From: Scilla litardierei
Taxonomy: Eukaryota; Streptophyta; Magnoliopsida; Asparagales; Asparagaceae
Assembly (NCBI GenBank): GCA_030789695.1
Contig: CM061142.1
Location: 285,202,165-285,266,164 of the forward strand
Direction of reading: 5' to 3'
Length of the DNA: 64,000 bases
Each line of letters begins with the position of its first letter. The first letter of the stretch is position 1. A program made the position numbers and the translations under genes. Shown piece after piece: positions 55,295 to 64,000 of the stretch. Below the pieces are notes generated by a model. It was not told where the DNA came from. It did not search any database and worked only from the letters and a program-made list of their open reading frames with translations.

Positions 55295-57412
55295 ATGCCG
55301 CCCCGGACACGGCCGCGGTCGAAGAGAGCTTCCGCCAAGCGGAAGCGGTCGGATGATGCCGGCCCCTCCCATGAGTTGGAGGACTCTCCTCCGTCTTCTC
55401 CCACACACCCCGTCCACCCAGCACAGCATGCAGGCCCTGCACACCCCGCACAGCCTGCAGAGCCCGCACAGCCCATACACCCCGAACAGCCGCTCCCTGC
55501 CGCTCCACAGCCACCACCTCCGGCTCCACTTATCGGGCCGCTGGGGATCACGTTCCGGAACGACGCTCACCGCATCGCTTTCGAGCGTATCTCCCAGCGC
55601 TCGATCGTACCCTCCAGGTTTGCACACCTTGCCGACCTAGGACGCCTGGGGGTACTAGAGGGGATGCTCACGTTGTACGACAACGTGGGCTGGCGAGATT
55701 TCTTTCAGGTGTCGTCGGACACGTTTATCCGCCCGACACTTGAGGTACTTAGTTCGATCGCCCGGACCGACGAGGGATGCTCGTTTCGGTTCATGGACCG
55801 GGAGTGCCAGGTCACTCTCGGTATGATGAGAGCCTTTTTCTCGTGGCCCGATGTCCCCGGGGCCGATCGAGGTTACGCCCCCACCCATATCCCCCCACCT
55901 TCCTTCGACGCCGGTGTCTTTTGGGCCCGGATTACGGGTCTTCACGCCGCCTTTGACCCTAGTAGGGCCAAGGCCTTGGCCATTGTCCATCCCTGCCTCC
56001 GTATAGCTCAGCGCCTTATGGCGACGACCTTTTTGGCCAGATATGAGCCGGGCACGATGTCCATGCCAGAGCTCTACATGCTCTACGCGATGACACGGCC
56101 CAGAGCTCTATCTAGGGAGGGCGATGAGCTGGTCCCCGCCGTCGTGATTGATGTCGCGGCTTGGTTTTTGGACCGCATCATTGTATCGGTGGGCGCTCGC
56201 TCACCGATATGCTGCGGCGGCCTGATCACCTTGTTTGCCCTTATGACCGGTGAGGACTTCCCTGACGACCTGCGACGAGCACCGGGCCCCACTTCTCTGT
56301 CGATTGATGTTATGGACCGGATGAAGATGATTCGTCCGCACGGTGAGCGACACTGGGTCTGGCTGCACGGCCCTTACGGTGCCGATTACATGATTCTTCC
56401 AAGCCCAGCTCGGACTCAGATTGTACCGGCCCAGGTGGACTGGCTCCCTGCGATGGATGTTCTCATCCCAGCCGCTTACGTGCTCGAGGCCGAGGAGGCC
56501 GAGCAGGCCCACGCTGCCCACGCTGCCCCCGCAGACCCTGTTGCACCTGCCGAGCCTGCTGCCCCTGTTGACCCCGTGGCCCCTCAGCCTATCCCCGATG
56601 TTTCCGATGCTCCAGACACCTCTGTCCACACTGTTGTCGGTGTCGGGAGTACCTTAGCTGAGCCCACTTCCACTGCTTCCGAGCCTGTCACCACCACCAC
56701 TGGCCCTTTGTCTGCCGAGCCTGTTTCCTATGCCCCACCCGAGCGCCAGCCGACTATAGTTGAGTGCGGAGAGCCCTCTTTTGCCACCCCTGCGGAGACC
56801 GTAGTCTCCACCTCTGTCTCCACCGCTGCTGTATTTTCCGAGAGTGTCGTGGCGTCTGTCCACACTTCTGTGCCACCGACCTCTCTGGCCACCTCGCCGC
56901 CACTTTTGTATTCTTCTTTCGCTACTGCTGCCTCCACTTCTCACCGTCCTGCCCAGCCTCGCACTGAGGCCAGGCCCCCACTTGTGAGCGCAGCCCATTT
57001 TGTTCCCTTGCCTGCTGAGCCCGTCACCTACGCCACCAGAGTACGCCAGCCCCGACCTGCACAGCCCCGACCGGTGCGTCCCTCTGCACCACCTCCCACT
57101 GACACTATACTTCAGAGCATTCGTGCTCTCGAGGGGGCGGTGAGTGGCCTCAGAGGCAACCTTAGGACCCTGTCCTCCACCGTCTCCGCGATGGCCAGCC
57201 GCTTTGACCTGCTCCCGCAGATTCACTACTGCCTTACCCAGGTCCTGGAGCGTCTCCCCCGCGTACCCGTACCCACCCAGCAGGTTCCCACCCACACTTC
57301 CACACACACTCAGCCTGCTACCACTTCCACACCCACCCCCGCTCAGCGGCCACTACCACCTCATCCTCCTCCTCCGCCTCAGGACGGAGCCGGCGCAGCC
57401 CCACCTTCTTAG
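55295..57412 (+). CDS. Element C envelope-position protein, plant transposon-protein type
   Basis: 705 residues from MPPRTRPRSKRASAKRKRSD, chosen over the upstream in-frame ATG at 55217 because this basic start is shared with element A (MPPCRARPG). The basic N-terminus looks like a nuclear signal. Proline-rich repeats follow. The folded part (about 100-390) has ISQRSIVPSRFAHLADLGRL, DNVGWRDFFQVSSDTFIRPT, SFRFMDRECQVTLGMMRAFF and GERHWVWLHGPYGADYMILP. This pattern resembles the family called putative plant transposon protein, found between pol and 3' LTR in Athila-type elements. The second half is a long low-complexity A/P/S/T-rich tail with a short helix (RALEGAVSGLRGNLRTLSS). No clear membrane segment, so a true envelope role is doubtful. 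Confidence 0.75.
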   Translation: MPPRTRPRSKRASAKRKRSDDAGPSHELEDSPPSSPTHPVHPAQHAGPAHPAQPAEPAQPIHPEQPLPAAPQPPPPAPLIGPLGITFRNDAHRIAFERISQRSIVPSRFAHLADLGRLGVLEGMLTLYDNVGWRDFFQVSSDTFIRPTLEVLSSIARTDEGCSFRFMDRECQVTLGMMRAFFSWPDVPGADRGYAPTHIPPPSFDAGVFWARITGLHAAFDPSRAKALAIVHPCLRIAQRLMATTFLARYEPGTMSMPELYMLYAMTRPRALSREGDELVPAVVIDVAAWFLDRIIVSVGARSPICCGGLITLFALMTGEDFPDDLRRAPGPTSLSIDVMDRMKMIRPHGERHWVWLHGPYGADYMILPSPARTQIVPAQVDWLPAMDVLIPAAYVLEAEEAEQAHAAHAAPADPVAPAEPAAPVDPVAPQPIPDVSDAPDTSVHTVVGVGSTLAEPTSTASEPVTTTTGPLSAEPVSYAPPERQPTIVECGEPSFATPAETVVSTSVSTAAVFSESVVASVHTSVPPTSLATSPPLLYSSFATAASTSHRPAQPRTEARPPLVSAAHFVPLPAEPVTYATRVRQPRPAQPRPVRPSAPPPTDTILQSIRALEGAVSGLRGNLRTLSSTVSAMASRFDLLPQIHYCLTQVLERLPRVPVPTQQVPTHTSTHTQPATTSTPTPAQRPLPPHPPPPPQDGAGAAPPS

Positions 57413-59311
57413 GCACTCTTGATGCCATCGCTTCTTTTTGCCGTTGTGCTGCCCGTCTCTGCTGGGTCCTGATGCACTTTTGTCCACCCCCCTCCCCTCA
57501 CTGTTTCTATGATACGCATTTTCTATATATATCTTCATATATCCTTTTTTGGGAGAGAGGGAGAGTTTTTGGTGTCACATCTTTATATCTGTATCACTCC
57601 TATTTCTGCATGCATCATGTCCGCATCATATTTTCTGTTTCATTATTTTCTTATTTTTCATCATGCATGCATCCTCACTTGCCCTTCACATTACTTGTCT
57701 CTCGGTGTGCCCCACTTTGCACATTGAGGACACTGTGCCATTTAGCTTGGGGGAGTGAGTCCTCACGTTCTCTTTCGATTTGCCACCTTTATTTTTAGTT
57801 TTTTAACACCATTTTCCGCTTTTGCACTTATTTTCATCATTTTTCTTTTTATTTTACCATGCATCACGTTTTTCTTATTTTTCTGTGTGCCGCATTGTAA
57901 ATAGTTCTATTTTCCCTTTATCTTTATTTCCTTTTTTCTTTTTTTCATCTCATGCTAGAGATGACTTTTCTATGATGATGATGACGTGGAGTTTGCTTAC
58001 TCTATATGCATGCTATATTTGTCATGTCTTAGACTTTATTTCTGATATCATATGCTATGACTTGCCTTGCATTTAGAGGTAGTAACCCACACTTTTTCCA
58101 CATAAAAATGGATGAAATTTTATTATTAGCTGAGTCTGAATATTCATATGTATGCTATCACAGAAAACACACCAAGATTCACGCATTGAATGCTTATATC
58201 TGGAGTACCGATTTCTTTTCCTATATCACTTCTATATGCATGATTTGTACATTTCACTTCAGGATGATTGAATGATGTTAGCTATGATAAATCTGGATTA
58301 GTTAGCTTTTTTGTGATCGAAACTGAGTAGATTAGATTACCCTGCTGAAGTTGTCGTGCATGTCTTATAGAGTGAACCGAGAGATATATTTATTTCTTTC
58401 TCCACAAATCTTGAACATCATTTCTCTACTTTTAAAATCATTGGTGAATCTCCCCTTAGCGATTCTATTATATGGCATTTCCCCCGCTATTAATTCCTAG
58501 CTCCAAATTTCCCGAATTCAAAATAAAAAAAAGAGAAAATATTCTTGTATATCGTTATCTCTCTTTGAGTTGGGATCGTTGTGTATATATGCTATACCAA
58601 AAAAAAGAGAAAAAAAAGAGGAAAAATCCTCAATAAAATATCCCATCTCACTTTCTTTCTTTCTTCTCTCTTTTCGTGTTCATTTTTATTACTTTTGGAG
58701 CTTTATAAAAATGGGGATGTGAAAATTTTTTATGCCACCATGCTTATAGATAAGCTTGGGGGAGGGAATCCATTGATGTGTGAGAGAGTGACTACTTGAC
58801 TTTGCACGACAACCTAGGCTAAGTAATATTCTAAACTCCGTGTGATTATTTCTAGCTTTACGAAATCCAGAAATCTAAGCCTAGCATTCATATCATGAAA
58901 TCCACACTTTTCTATTCTCTCTATTCTATTGTGTGATACTCTTATACTCCTCATAGAAAGCATTCAATTGAAAAGTGTGTGATCTGTGATGTGTATACCG
59001 CTTTAAATGATTCAGACGATGTTAATTCTAAAATTATTCCGTTTTTCATGATTATATCGTTGTTCGTGGGTTTTCTATTTCTATTTGCACTATTATACTA
59101 TGATATCAAAATAAAACTCTTTGACATGTATTTTTCATTCAGTGCATGCTATATGAGTAAGCGGAACCCACGTCCTGAGAAAATGATCTAGCAGCTTACC
59201 TCTTCGCTTCTTTCTTTCTTCTTTGTTTTTATTTCGTTTTTCATTCTTCTCCGCTTTTCATTTTTCATCTTTCGCCGTTTTCGTTTTCCGAATCCACCGG
59301 GTTCGCCTTTT
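57413..59311 (+). other. 3' noncoding region of element C
   Basis: 1.9 kb, T-rich on the plus strand. At 57718-57757 is the shared block CATTGAGGACACTGTGCC...TTAGCTTGGGGGAGTGAG. A second AAGCTTGGGGGAGGG lies at 58753-58767. These polypurine words resemble the final PPT and may be extra PPTs. No ORF is convincing. Confidence 0.55.
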
Positions 59312-59356
59312 ACTTATCTTCCTCGAGGACGAGTAAGAGGTAAGCTTGGGGGATTT
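59312..59356 (+). other. Polypurine tract and conserved 3' block of element C
   Basis: ACTTATCTTCCTCGAGGACG up to AAGCTTGGGGGATTT, then the LTR start TGATCA. Identical to 51439-51489 of element B. It contains the palindrome CCTCGAGG. Confidence 0.88.
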
Positions 59357-61179
59357 TGATCACTCCTTATTTTACACTTTTTTCCCGCATGTTTGCATGC
59401 CATTTAGATCGCCCAAATCATGTTTTTCACGATATATCGACGATATTGCGATGCTTTTCACGATTTGTTGTTTTTGTCGCATTTCAGGTGATTTGGAGCG
59501 ATTTGGAGTGATCTCGAGATACGCCTACTCCAGAGTGTCACCGACGACCTCCCCGAGGGGTATTTTGCTGTTGGAGAGGAGCGGAAGAAGAAAGAACGTC
59601 GCAGGAGCGACGAGGAGGCCAAAACAAGCTGTTTGGGCATTTTTGGTGTCCCACTCGGCCGAGTGAAGGAGTCACTCGGCCGACCAGCGAGACACCGATC
59701 GGCCGACCAGATCGGATACGCTCCACACGTGCACTCGGCCGAGCGACGGAAGCCACATCGGCCGAGTGACGAGACCCCGTCCGCCCGAGTGGCGCCCAGA
59801 CGAAGCCATTCAAAAATCGCCAACTTACTGTTTTTCGGCTGCCTAAGCTTCAGAAGACCCACTCGGCCGAGTGGATAATCCCGACCGCCCGAGTACCAAG
59901 AAGCCATCGGCCGAGTGACGACAACTCACTCGGCCGAGTCGCCCCCGAAGTGAAGACCCCTGAAGGCCCCGACTTACTGGAAATTTACAGGGTTTCTCAC
60001 TCGGCCGAGCGACTTTTGTCACTCGGCCGAGTGCGACGCGCTGCCTGTAGCGAAAATTGCGGAATTCAGGCTGCGCAGAGGTATTTTGGTCACAGTTTTT
60101 GGACGATTTTGGGGGGTATTTAACCCCTGTTTTTACCCTAGTTTAGAGAGCCTTTTCTCTTAGATTTTTTTCAGCTTTTTAGATTAACTTTTAGCTTTAT
60201 TCTTGTGATTGGAGAGGAGACAAAAGTTGATTTTTGTTGGATTATTTGAAGAACTCCATTGGTTTGTCTCTCTCTTCTCTAAAAATTCTATTTTTATTGC
60301 TTATCTCAATATTGTGATGAATTCTCTTGTTAATTTCATTGATTATTTTTGTGTTTGCACTATGAATTGTGAGTAGTCTCCACGTCTTGGGGCATGGGGA
60401 TGAACCCTACAAGCCCAATTTCATATTTGTGATGAATTGGTAGAAATTTTGCTAGAATTGCTATTAGGGATTAGTTTGGGAGCGATTTACTACGGATAGC
60501 TAGGAGTTCATACCGATTGGGATTTGCAAGAGATTAGATCCCAATTCGATAGGAAACCCTAGAAATCCGAATTGGGTTGGAATCGAATTTCCGTAGTATC
60601 GGTTTGCAAGAGATTGGACCGACACTAGGGTTCCCGGTTGCAATTCCGTGCCGATACCCGTTTGCAAGAGATTGGACGGGTAGGAACTATCCCAACCTAG
60701 GTCGTTGGCCGAGCTTGCAAGAGATTGGGCTCGGTGCGCGATTGGACGATGATGTTGATCCTAATGCTAGCTTCCCTAGGCTAGGGTTTGCAAGAGATTA
60801 GACCCGAACCTAGGATAGCTATAGACCGGCAACAGCACGAGAGCGTGAGCTTGGTTCTACATTCAGTTGCAACTAGTTCATCCAAAATCTTATTCTAGCA
60901 ATTTTGATACCGATGAACCACATTGACGAGATACGGTGAGTAGCGGGAATTCCCCATTCCCTAGACGTTCTTTATTTGATTTGATATTTCCGTACTTTGT
61001 CTGACGATTGTGACAGGATCGCCAAAGGAAAATTTCTCTCTTTTCTCTTCTTAATAGCCAGGTTGATTGGAACAAGCACGGTCATTCGTCCTCCCTGTGT
61101 TCGATAACCCGCTCGCCGCTATACCGTGCGCTTGCGGTAAAACTACAACCGTTCTTTGGGTTACATTCCGGAGCGATCA
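59357..61179 (+). repeat. 3' LTR of element C, complete
   Basis: 1823 bp, TGATCACTCCTTATTTTACA...CCGGAGCGATCA. Few differences from the 5' LTR over 1.43 kb. Holds the fifth hairpin and the conserved LTR end with CCTCCCTGTGTTCGATA (61091-61107) and GTGCGCTTGCGGTAAAACTA. Confidence 0.92.
60516..60805 (+). other. Constant-loop hairpin array, element C 3' LTR (five hairpins)
   Basis: The four hairpins of the 5' LTR are repeated; the first loop has one change (TTGCAAGAGATTAG). A fifth follows: stem GGGT/ACCC around TTGCAAGAGATTAG (loop 60788-60801), enclosed by a CCTAGG on each side. The 5' LTR deletion cuts exactly into this fifth hairpin. Confidence 0.88.
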
Positions 61180-62292
61180 CCGCCGCCGCCCCTCGCCGCC
61201 GCCGTGGATACCCCTCTGCCCCCTCTCACCGTTGACAGCAACCACAGGCCGCAGATCCGCTGAAAACAGTGCGCTTGCTCGCTGTTTTGCATATTTGGCG
61301 TCGTCCCGACGCGTCGCTGCGATCTCGCCGTTGTCTCTCACTGTGGGAGTCGTCCAACAGCCTCCTGCATCCCCTGGGGGCGTCTTCCTACGACATGAGC
61401 ATCACTTACGACTCTCGACGTCGTAGGCGTAGCGTTCGACGAACCGTTCGCCACGAGTTGTTGTTACGGTTTCCCGGAAGCCGTAGAACGCCTTCCCGAC
61501 ACTCCTGCTCGCTGTCCAGCCCCTAGCCGCTGTCCGTACTCTCTGACCACTACCAGAGCGTGTCTGGCTACGCTGCCCGTAGCCGAGACGCCGCTAGAAG
61601 ACGATCCGTAGTCGTGCCAATCAGATCGGTCGCCGTTCAGACTCTACTTCCCGTTCGCGCCAAGCCCCGGAGAGGTTAGTTCCCGAAACTCGTAGCGCAA
61701 CCCAAACCGTAGCCAAAACTGAAAACCTAACTAAAAACGGCAACTTAACTCATTAAATTTAATTCCTGCTCTTTTAAAACGATGTGTAACCGTAGGCCGA
61801 CGTTTGGACTTTTGACTGTGCACATAGGATAGAATCGTCGGATAGGCTGAACGGACAACTTGACTCGTGACGGTTAGGGTAGCCACGTTCAACCTAGAAA
61901 TGAACTTAAATAGGAATTTCTAAAATCGCGACCTGACACCGTCGCTGTGACTGTTTCAGACGAACTACCGCAGACGCGACGATTGGACGAGACACCCCGG
62001 ACGGACGACCCTCTCACCACCGCAGGCAAGTGTACTCACTTGCGTTTTTGACCGCGTCTTGGTCTTAATTTGTTAGAACTATTAGACTGTGAGTGTTTAG
62101 ATTTCGGACGTGAAATGATAGCGTCTGGGTCACCCTGACGACTTAGACTTGACGACGAAGTCTAAGTCCGACGAACAACAACTTGTGACACTTTAGGATT
62201 ATCTTGTGTGTGCGTGCGTGTGGACACCCTAGAACAACTCTCACATACACTGGTCGTGTCTTGTCACCGTTATACACACTGGTCATGTCTTG
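61180..62292 (+). other. Second part of the Tekay-type LTR, leader sequence
   Basis: GC-rich CCGCC leader, then mixed sequence with no ORF that looks real. It would be 5' leader of the element RNA downstream of the TATA box at 52431 when element C is removed. Confidence 0.5.
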
Positions 62293-62572
62293 TCACCGTG
62301 TTACAAAAAGCCTTCGGGCGTTTCAGATGCTCTCCTTGCGGGAGTGATCTCCGTGTTACAAAAAGCCTTCGGGCGTTTCAGATGCTTCCCGAGCGGAAGT
62401 GATCTCTGTGTTACAAAAGCCTTCGGGCGTTTCAGATGCTCTCCTTACGGGAGTGATCTCCGTGTTACAAAAAGCCTTCGGGCGTTTCAGATGCTCTCCT
62501 TGGGGGAGTGATCTCCGTGTTACAAAAAGCCTGCGGGCGTTTCAGGTGCTTCCCTAGCGGGAGTGATCTCTG
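62293..62572. repeat. 54-56-bp tandem repeat in the Tekay-type LTR, five copies
   Basis: GTGTTACAAAAAGCCTTCGG followed by GCGTTTCAGATGCT and GGGAGTGATCTC recurs five times (62298, 62353, 62408, 62462, 62517) with small changes. A TGTCG microsatellite follows at 62670-62700. Confidence 0.88.
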
Positions 62573-62959
62573 TACTTCTTGTCCTGAGTTCTGGGGTTTG
62601 GGGTAGGGTTGAGCGTGCGCACGGGGAGAGGGTCTGATCCCCCTCAACCCGTAAGGCGTGAACCATTCATGTCGTGTCGTGTCGTGACGTGTCGTGTCCT
62701 ACTTGTCTTGTCAGTCTTCGTCTTGTCCTGACACCTTTAGGTTAGTCCCGTAGTCGGTAGTACACGCTACGACTACTGCCTGCCACGCTTTACTTTCCTG
62801 CTATGTTACTTCTGTTGTTACTTTGTTATAACACCAGCATGTTAATCAACCAGTAAAACGATGTTAAATAGTTCAGTACACTTGCAGTAGAGTCTGACGT
62901 TCTGTTGTAGACTTTACCTGACGTACAGTTCCTTTCTTTGGTGCTGTACGTCAGGTGTT

Positions 62960-63052
62960 GAGCCGGAGTACGACGACCAGACCGAGCTACCAGAGGACGT
63001 AGAGCCGGAGGACGTCGATCCTGAGTACGTGCCCGAGGACGACCAGAGTTAG
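62960..63052 (+). other. Small acidic frame in the Tekay-type LTR
   Basis: Thirty codons before a TAG at 63050 read as an acidic proline repeat (EPEYDDQTELPEDVEPEDVD and onward). Such a run is unlikely in decayed noncoding sequence. It may be a relic of a coding end taken into the LTR, or chance repeat expansion. No start codon is seen. Confidence 0.35.
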
Positions 63053-63390
63053 AGATCCCTACTGCTGATTCCGGAGGTTCCATCTTAGTTGTTTGGGTGC
63101 GTAGCACCCTTTTGATTTCCTGTCTAGGTTGGGGGCTTGCACCGGTAGTTTCCTTTTCTGTAGTTGTAGCCCTACGGGCGTTTTGACTCTCAGTACTTTG
63201 GATATTTATTTTGGAATAAAATGATTGTCTTTCTTTTTCGTACTTTTATTGTTCTGTACTAACATGCAGGGACATGTACCTTCGACTTGGAGTACCACAC
63301 AGACGCTTATTGGGTCCGGGCTTCTCACCCCGGCCTAAGCGGGCCTTAGTCACGCTTCGCCTCTGTTGTTTTGGGAAGCGGGGCGTGACA

Positions 63391-63528
63391 GGTTTTAGTG
63401 GTGGCCCATGCAGGTCTCACCCCATTCTTTCTGCAAGTACAGAATAATAGGAGTTAGGACATTCATTTTATGATATCCAGTATTCGTACGAGTCTAACCT
63501 CTGTGTTTCTTGACAATAGGATAGCAGG
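63391..63528 (+). other. Primer binding site position and short leader of the Tekay-type element
   Basis: After the LTR end follows GGTTTTAGTGGTGGCCCATG. Related elements have TGGTATCAGAGC at this point; here only TGGT is kept. The PBS therefore seems mutated or for another tRNA. Confidence 0.5.
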
Positions 63529-64000
63529 ATGACGCGTGACCCGATCCGAGAACTCAGGCGATGGAGTTCCGGAGGACCAGAGCGGAGACTTCCGTCAGTT
63601 TCTGGGTGTGATGAGAGAGATGCTGGAGGTACAGCATCAGTTGGTTCAGCAGTCTCAGCGTGCTGCTCAGGCTCCCCCAGTTGCACCACCACCACCTCCG
63701 CCTGCCCCACGAGCTGCTCCAGGAGTGAAGCAGTTCAATGAGCTCCAGCCGAGGACTTTTTCGGGGAAGGAGGGACCCCTAGCTGCTGACGAGTGGATCC
63801 AGAGCACGGAGGAGAAGTTAGTTGCTGCGAAGATTCCTGACGATACCCGAGTGGAGATAACAAAGATGCAGCTGACGGAGAATGCGAGGAATTGGTGGCG
63901 CATCGAGGAGAGGCGTCTTGAGAAGCCAGTGGGGTGGAAGACCTTCAGATCGATGTTCAAGGACAAATATTTCACCAAGTCTGCTAGGAGGGAGCTGATG
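63529..64000 (+). pseudogene. Tekay-type Gag, N-terminal part, probable frameshift, runs off window
   Basis: The ATG at 63529 (MTRDPIR) is at the usual gag start, but the gag frame proper is the +1 frame from 63545: FRQFLGVMREMLEVQHQLVQ, a proline-rich linker, FNELQPRTFSGKEGPLAADE, WIQSTEEKLVAAKIPDDTRV, WWRIEERRLEKPVGWKTFRS, YFTKSARREL. These are the conserved chromovirus gag words (FSG...P..A..W, W.F...F...Y). A one-base shift between 63529 and 63545 would be needed to join them, so this copy may be inactive. Confidence 0.82.

Larger units (their letters stand above)
52728..61179 (+). mobile_element. Athila-type element C, only envelope-position ORF left, TSD CCGCC
   Basis: 5' LTR 52728-54158 (truncated), 3' LTR 59357-61179 (complete). 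The TSD CCGCC is at 52723-52727 and 61180-61184, though the target is CCG-rich. The internal part lacks PBS, gag and pol and holds one 705-residue ORF. The LTRs are almost identical over their shared 1.43 kb, so the insertion is recent. The deletion runs from inside the 5' LTR into the post-pol spacer, so it may have been made after insertion. Confidence 0.88.
52305..63390 (+). repeat. 5' LTR of the Tekay-type element, split by element C
   Basis: Starts TGTAGAGCCAGTTAATTAC and ends GGGGCGTGACA. Without the insertion (52728-61179 plus one TSD copy) it is about 2.6 kb. The first 424 bp hold a TATA box and GC-rich leader. The second part (61180-63390) holds short tandem repeats, a small acidic frame and a polyadenylation signal (AATAAA, 63214-63219). 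Confidence 0.75.
52305..64000 (+). mobile_element. Tekay/Del-type chromovirus, 5' part (runs off window)
   Basis: One long LTR (52305-63390, interrupted by element C) followed by a leader and the beginning of a gag gene. The gag core and the LTR end GGGGCGTGACA are typical for Tekay/Del. The right part with pol and 3' LTR is outside the window, so TSD and age cannot be read. Confidence 0.8.

Noticed and set aside
63529..63741. 70-residue ORF starting at the gag ATG
   Set aside because: Only its first residues can be gag; the conserved gag words are in the next frame.

Overview
The window is plant nuclear DNA, almost certainly from an angiosperm with a large, repeat-rich genome. It is a nest of LTR retrotransposons with one LINE and a MITE-like element. 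I see no host gene, rRNA, tRNA or CRISPR array. The families (Sirevirus-type and other Ty1/copia, Tat-, Athila- and Tekay-type Ty3/gypsy, plant L1) are plant-specific lineages. The species cannot be named from this sequence.

Layout. 1-1510 is a Sirevirus-type LTR (minus orientation) followed by its PPT cluster. 2285-3412 is a decayed Ty3/gypsy pol. 3966-32615 is one minus-strand Sirevirus-type element that has gag but no pol, split by three later insertions: a gag-only Ty1/copia element with 2.5-kb LTRs (6450-15465, TSD GCACA); a Tat-type Ty3/gypsy element with gag plus an antisense intron-containing gene (16187-23794, flanked by a 253-bp target duplication); and an old plus-strand copia element with 119-bp LTRs (25057-31846, TSD CCCTC). 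32616-34930 is an older minus-strand copia relic carrying a MITE-like insertion. 35449-38589 is a 5'-truncated minus-strand L1-type LINE.

From 38590 to 61179 lie three plus-strand Athila-type elements, called A, B and C here. A (38590-46048) has pol, but its gag and protease are replaced by an unrecognised protein. B (46049-51504) has no pol and carries one unrecognised 516-residue ORF that shares a domain with A. C (52728-61179, TSD CCGCC) has no gag or pol and keeps only an envelope-position ORF. C sits inside the long LTR of a Tekay/Del-type chromovirus (52305-63390) whose gag starts at 63529 and leaves the window.

How the parts fit. Most of the younger elements keep cis signals (LTR, PBS, PPT) and one structural or unknown ORF but lack pol, so they probably depended on enzymes from other copies. 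The strongest undescribed signals are: (1) in the LTR leaders of B and C, a run of four to five hairpins with a constant 14-nt loop (TTGCAAGAGATTGG or a close variant) and position-specific stems that change on both arms together; (2) a roughly 60-residue domain shared by the A and B ORFs at the gag position; (3) the 253-bp target duplication around the Tat-type element; (4) dense, family-specific palindrome clusters in or next to the LTRs of nearly every element.
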